A stretch of 64,000 nucleotides of DNA, taken from the NCBI GenBank assembly GCA_021464415.1, contig CM038471.1:75498414-75562413 (forward strand). Direction: 5' to 3'. The stretch is from Lonicera japonica (lineage: Eukaryota; Streptophyta; Magnoliopsida; Dipsacales; Caprifoliaceae). The notes under the pieces were generated by a model. It was not told where the DNA came from. It saw nothing but the letters and a program-made list of their open reading frames with translations, and did no database searches. Both the position numbers and the translations under genes were made by a program. Shown in pieces: positions 59,440 through 64,000 of the stretch (the stretch's first letter is position 1; every line of letters begins with the position of its first letter).

Positions 59440-60537
59440 TGTTAAAACTAAAGGAGAAAAGATAATGAAATTTCTGGAATAAGTTGATTTTTGTTCTTAC
59501 ACGGCTACACATTTATGCAAGGAGAATGATGCATAAATCTTGGGATATAATAGAGCATAAATCATGGGATATAAATCTAATTTCATGATTTATGTGATAT
59601 GATGAATATTTTGTCAATCCCATGATTTATGGGATCGACACAAGCTAGGGCATGGATGACAAACATGCCTAGATTGGACACCTTATTACTGAGAGATATT
59701 TTATCACTCCCCTTCAAATTGAAAGAGGCGTGACACCGAAATCAATTTACACTAAAATATGTAGTTCTATTGTTTAGAAATTGCTCCCTCTTAACTCGAA
59801 TTGATTCCTTTATAGTTGAAGTGTGCATGCCCAAAACAAAACTTCACTTCTGTGTTAGGCCAATATTATAACACCGCCAAAAGGAAGAACACTCGGCAGC
59901 AGCAAAGGATCACCGAAAAACACTGGGCTGCATCAAACCCGCCGGTAAACACATGGCATGCTGAAAAACACTCGGCCCCATTAAAAGACGCTGGAAAAAA
60001 CACTCGGCAACAATAAAAGAAAAAAAGACCTATAGAACAATGCACCACAAACCAAGAGCACTGAAGCAAGTGGCATTAAAGTAACAATCATTTCCAGCAG
60101 CCACATAATGCATTAAATAGTGTGGAAAATAAACCATCAGATAATAGATGCCTTCATCACATCGATAAACAGAGCTCAGAAGATGGAAAGAACAAAAACC
60201 CCTAACTGGACGGTAGTACTACAGATAAAGGACAGTAGTACTACAGATAAATAAAAACTCTTTGACTAGACGGGCAGCGAAAGGCCGCCCGCCAGAAACG
60301 GCGGAATGAAAAAAGTAAAAATCCTAGGTTAGGATCTGATACCATTTTGAAACTAAAAGAAGAAAATAAAAAATGAAATTTCTGAAATAAGTTCATTTAT
60401 ACTCATATTTATACAATGAGAATGATGTATAAATCTTAAGATATAATAGAGCATAAATCATGGGATATAAATCTGATCTCATGATTTTGTGATATGATGA
60501 ATATTTTGTCAATCTTACGATTTATGGGATCCACACA
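59440..60537 (-). mobile_element. TRIM-like LTR element with initiator-Met primer site
   Basis: Two related ~190-200-bp repeats (59,440-59,642 and 60,348-60,537) in the same orientation enclose about 700 bp without a coding frame. On the minus strand the right repeat ends TTTCA, and three bases later comes TGGTATCAGATCC (complement of 60,332-60,344), which matches the usual site for initiator methionine tRNA. The size and lack of genes fit a terminal-repeat retrotransposon in miniature. No clear polypurine tract or target-site duplication was seen. The interior has four loose repeats around AAAACACTCGG. Confidence 0.55.
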
Positions 60538-61270
60538 TTTGCATAATTAATCTACTAATAATATGATGGTTATTTTTGCTGAAATTTAGTAGTCAAATTG
60601 ATATTAAATTTTGGTTTTTGAGTACTTATAGATTTATATTAAGATTTGGTTATTTGTTTTACCACTTGAAAAAGAAAAATCAAAGCTAGCAAGGCTCAAG
60701 CCCCTCGCCTTCCTTTAAAAGTTCAAGTCCATCCATGTATCTGTCATATGGGAAATTCTACTTGCACCACCAAAATAACTTAAAACCATCCAAAGTAAAA
60801 AAAAAGTACAAAAATAGACTAATTTACACCACACTTTTCCTGTGGTAAAATTAAGATAAAATTAAGGAATGTGTGTGGTGTTTTAAGTAAAAATATAATA
60901 CTTAAATTCTTGTAAAATTAAGGTAAAATTAAGGAAGGTGCGTGGTGTTTTAAGTAAAAAATATAATACTCAAACATTACCACCACACTCTTCCCGTGCA
61001 AATACTTGGCTCAAAACTTTCTTCGCACAGAACCAATAGATTTACTATGTAAATGATTGCTCATTCATGATTATTGGTTGTTTATCCTCATATATATATA
61101 TATATATACATGGATAATGAAGCTTTTTATTTTGTTCAAAAAAGCGAAGAAAAAGATGAAAAACTTGAAGATTATCTAAAGCATTCAAATATCTACAATG
61201 ATAATGAAGCATTGTGCATTGGAGTATGTATATATATATTCATCTTTTTCTTCTTTCAAAGCTTGTAAAA
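60538..61270. other. Unassigned AT-rich region
   Basis: Unique to the right flank. It has a short tandem repeat around 60,845-60,965 (GTAAAATTAAGGTAAAATTAAGGAAG type) and a TA microsatellite near 61,090. A short frame at 61,107-61,268 is not recognised as a protein. Confidence 0.4.
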
Positions 61271-61764
61271 ATGAGTTCCATTTTATAAAATGGAACATCG
61301 TTTTCGGTCACACAGAGCTGATAAAAGAATACTTATTCGGCAACACGTTTCCGAGAATAAAATAATAAGTCGATATTAAACTACCGACTAATATGCAACA
61401 TACTCGGTATTTTCTTAATGATTTAAATTTACATTCTCGGCCATGTGTTGACGAATATTTCTTTATAGTATATATTTTTTAAAAAATATATTATATATTG
61501 CAGGGTTTATCTTTTGTCTTAAAATCATTGAATGATACCCAACAAACTAATACCGATGCTCTAGTTCCAATAGAAGTTGATCAAGTTCCGATAAAAGTGG
61601 ATCATGTTTAGATATAAGTGGATTCTATTTATAGGACTAATCCTGGCGAGATTAGTCAAATAATTTTGGAAAACTTCATAAGCTACTTCTTAACAGACAA
61701 AGTAAGTATATTTCCACTACCATTTTATATTTTACTATAAGTTTTAGATAAGATACTAAATGCT

Positions 61765-62171
61765 TTAGATCAATATTATAAGTATTTGAGTCACGATACC
61801 AATTACATCTCCTTCAAATTGTTGGCAATACATCTTCGTTGAAGACCTTTTGCATTGCATTAGCATTACTATACAAAGAGCGAGAAAATAACTATGAATG
61901 GACATATACACATTTGAAGAATTTGTTTGGCCCCAACGCTCTCCGTAGCATTTTCGTGAGCGATAGGGAATAAGCTTCCATGAATGCAATCGAGAAAGTT
62001 TTTTCGGATGCACGTTTATTGCTATGCATTTTTCACATATCGAAGAAAGTCGAACAACATTGTAAACCAATTTGCAATACAAAAGAAGAGTGGATGAATT
62101 TTATCCAAGGGTGGCACGCTGTAATGGTCCCTAGAAATGTTGCAATTCTTAACTTTCATGATATCTTATGA
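61765..62171 (+). pseudogene. MULE transposase fragment, right flank
   Basis: Plus strand. Reads TSSLKTFCIALALLYKERE, NNYEWTYTHLKNLFG and IFVSDRE, a stop, then MNAIEKVFSDARLLLCIFHI and EWMNFIQGWHAVM. It belongs to the same MULE transposase family as the fragments in both duplication units (CIFHI.K.VEQHCK is shared) but is a separate, more diverged copy. An in-frame stop at 61,972 and a missing N-terminus show that it is dead. Confidence 0.75.
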
Positions 62172-63200
62172 AGTGTTGGGCAAGTAGGTGAAGTTATTTT
62201 TTGACACTGTATAGTATATGAGACCAGCGTATTCATTAGTGAAGTAAATCATGATGTTTTTTTTTTGTGTATGTAAACATATTTTTCATGCCATATGATT
62301 TTTTTTAATACTGTATAGTTAACCATGACTTTTAATGGAAATGAAGATCATAATTAACCAATTTATCTTGATGTCTCGTATGTAAGTTAATACTGTATAC
62401 ATATGAGTTATTTTATGGGTTCATTGTTAGAAATTATGTATGAAATTAAAGCACATATATTCCCTTGAAAACATACCCAATGCTATAAATTTAGAATGAT
62501 CGACAATTTACAGCCGAATATAAAAAACACATTTAGCATATAATTGCCAAAACTATCTTATGTTTTCGGTGATGAATTGCCGACTAATTATATATAATTC
62601 GATTAGTTTTATCTTGCCGAACAGAGTACTTTGGCAAAAAAAAATGGTCGACCGTACATTGCCAAATTCTAGGAATCGGCAACCAAGTGCCAATATCAAT
62701 ATGTTTTTTCGGTAACACTATGCCGATATTGAGGGAAAAATTTGGCAAGAGTTAACCGCATTTTCAAAATTTTCAAAAATCTTGTCCCAAATCACAAAGT
62801 TACAAAACAAATCAACATTCCAAACAAAACCAATAGACTAAGTCAAGTTAATATATTATCATAAAATTAGTGTAGAATCTCGTCCATTAACAAAAAAAAC
62901 TAATAATATACCATAATCTAAGCACTTGTACCTAGTATAAAAAAATGATTCTATCAAGTACAAAAACTAATTACACCATAATTTAAGCGCTGGAGAAACA
63001 AAAAAAATATTCCTATTGTTTTTACCATAATTTAAGCACTTGTACCTACTACAAAAAAAATGATTCTACCAAGTTAAAGAACCAATTACACCATAATCTC
63101 AGCGCTAAGTTCTACCAAAAAAACATATTCATTGTTTTTACCAACTTAAAGAACCAATTACTAACGACATCGCTTTTTGCTTTGTGTTGAGACCAACTAA
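62172..63200. repeat. AT-rich region with a ~115-bp tandem duplication
   Basis: No gene is seen. TTCGGCAA/CGGTAAC words resemble MULE subterminal repeats. A unit containing CATAATTTAAGCACTTGTACC occurs twice around 62,908-63,140. Confidence 0.45.
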
Positions 63201-63204
63201 TTAT

Positions 63205-63642
63205 TTATATTACATACCAAAGACACAACAAGTGCCAACAGAAGCAACATCGCCCATTTCTTTGCACACTTGAGTGATTTATTGCATTAATCATATTTTC
63301 TCTGTACTTCTTCTTTTTTTTCCTCTCATTTTCCACACTCTTCATCAAATGTGTGTTTAATACCTTGACCCCTTCAACAACTGCCCTGAAATCCTCTTTT
63401 TGCACAGCTAGGTTGTTCATTTAATGGTAAACCTCTTTCATCTCTTCTGGAACACTTTTCTCCTTGTCCACCCAATCAAAAAAGTTACAACCTTGATTAC
63501 CATATTTTTTGCACCCAAAGAATCTTCTCCCAGGATTCTTTGATGTCCACGAAACTCTAATTTGAGCTACCTCTCTACAATAACAAATGACAAATAAACA
63601 AGATGAATTGGAGTTGGCAGACATTTCTGTGCAAATGAACAA
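63205..63642 (-). pseudogene. GRF-type zinc-finger protein, broken
   Basis: Minus strand, likely start MSANSNSS at 63,624. The GRF zinc finger reads CYCREVAQIRVSW, then NPGRRFFGCKKYGNQGCNFF and DWVD, with its Cys positions intact. A coiled-coil-like stretch rich in Lys/Glu follows. A TAA at 63,421-63,423 interrupts the frame, and the expected C-terminal membrane helix (KKWAMLLLLALVV) is found only in the next frame, so there is also a frameshift. Small GRF proteins of this layout are numerous in plants and often lie near DNA transposons; their function is not settled. Confidence 0.75.
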
Positions 63643-63930
63643 GATGATAGAGTCACATTTATTCTATGAGAGTCACATTTATTCTATGTAAATCAATATC
63701 GCAAATGTAATGCTTAAGAATAGTACATTTTCGATTTCAAAAATGGTTTAAAAGCTTCGAATCTGTTAATTAAAACTCACAACCTTCAATGATTTATGAA
63801 ATGATTTACGAAATTAAAATCTTACCTTTTGCAATCTCAGTGGGGAGCTTCGAATTGGTTGACATCCAGCTTCGATTTTGTGATTATCTGCCTTCAATCT
63901 CAATTCAAAGCTTTAATTCACCTTCAATCT

Positions 63931-63939
63931 CATACTATA

Positions 63940-63976
<37 letters not shown>
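63931..63976. repeat. (CA)n(TA)n microsatellite
   Basis: Uninterrupted CA dinucleotides run into TA dinucleotides. Confidence 0.9.
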
Positions 63977-64000
63977 GTTTACAGGTTCCTTCATCCTAAC

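Larger units (their letters stand above)
20400..59899. repeat. Segmental tandem duplication, unit 2
   Basis: Second copy of the 19 kb unit, lengthened by a Tat/Ogre retroelement (22,714-43,017) and several small insertions. It carries the second intact ZIFL gene. Its left edge lies inside a LINE zinc-finger coding remnant that continues leftward to about 19,650. Its right edge lies inside a TRIM-like element that continues to about 60,537. Confidence 0.9.

Noticed and set aside
59816..60016. 66-codon frame with repeated His/Thr/Arg words
   Set aside because: Formed by loose tandem repeats inside the TRIM-like element; not conserved in unit 1.
1..64000. tRNA, rRNA and snRNA genes
   Set aside because: No cloverleaf-like A/B-box pairs or rRNA sequence noticed; the only tRNA-related stretches are short primer-binding sites.

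Overview
The window is nuclear DNA of a flowering plant, most likely a eudicot. It is AT-rich, its genes are split by many GT-AG introns, and it is crowded with plant transposon families. No bacterial operons, CRISPR arrays, rRNA or tRNA genes were seen. The host genes here are two tandem copies of a 17-exon major facilitator transporter of the ZINC-INDUCED FACILITATOR-LIKE (ZIFL) family. Both copies splice by eye into an uninterrupted 484-residue protein.

Layout: about 19 kb (roughly 62-19,207) is repeated at roughly 20,400-59,899. Each unit holds, in order, a LINE zinc-finger remnant, an AT-rich repeat with a nested MITE, a MULE DNA transposon with a dead transposase, the ZIFL promoter and gene, and a small TRIM-like LTR element. 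Between the units (19,208-20,400) lies a decayed LINE RNase H segment. In the second unit the MULE is split by a 20.3 kb Ty3/Gypsy element of the Tat/Ogre lineage (22,714-43,017). Its gag-pol reads on the minus strand, and a related solo LTR with a perfect 5-bp target-site duplication (36,039-37,389) sits inside its pol region. Right of the second unit (60,538-64,000) are a second MULE transposase fragment and a broken GRF-type zinc-finger gene.

The most unusual structure is inside the Tat element. Downstream of integrase, on the opposite strand to gag-pol, are two decayed genes. One is multi-exon with a plant mobile domain (PMD); its first intron is filled by a 68-bp minisatellite. The other resembles the retroelement-linked DUF7745-type family. 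Each has its own TATA box, preceded by the 12-bp palindrome TGTCGCGCGACA. The same palindrome is repeated up to six times beside the TATA box of the LTRs. One cis-module therefore appears at the sense promoter and at two antisense internal promoters. The nested solo LTR has the same plan with a different palindrome, CCAACCGTACGGTTGG.

How the parts relate: the ZIFL copies probably do the same job, vacuolar or plasma-membrane export linked to zinc/iron handling. Both keep a perfect G-box palindrome and a duplicated stem-loop ending 9 nt before the ATG, but their promoters and introns differ by insertions and deletions. All coordinates and identity estimates were worked out by eye.
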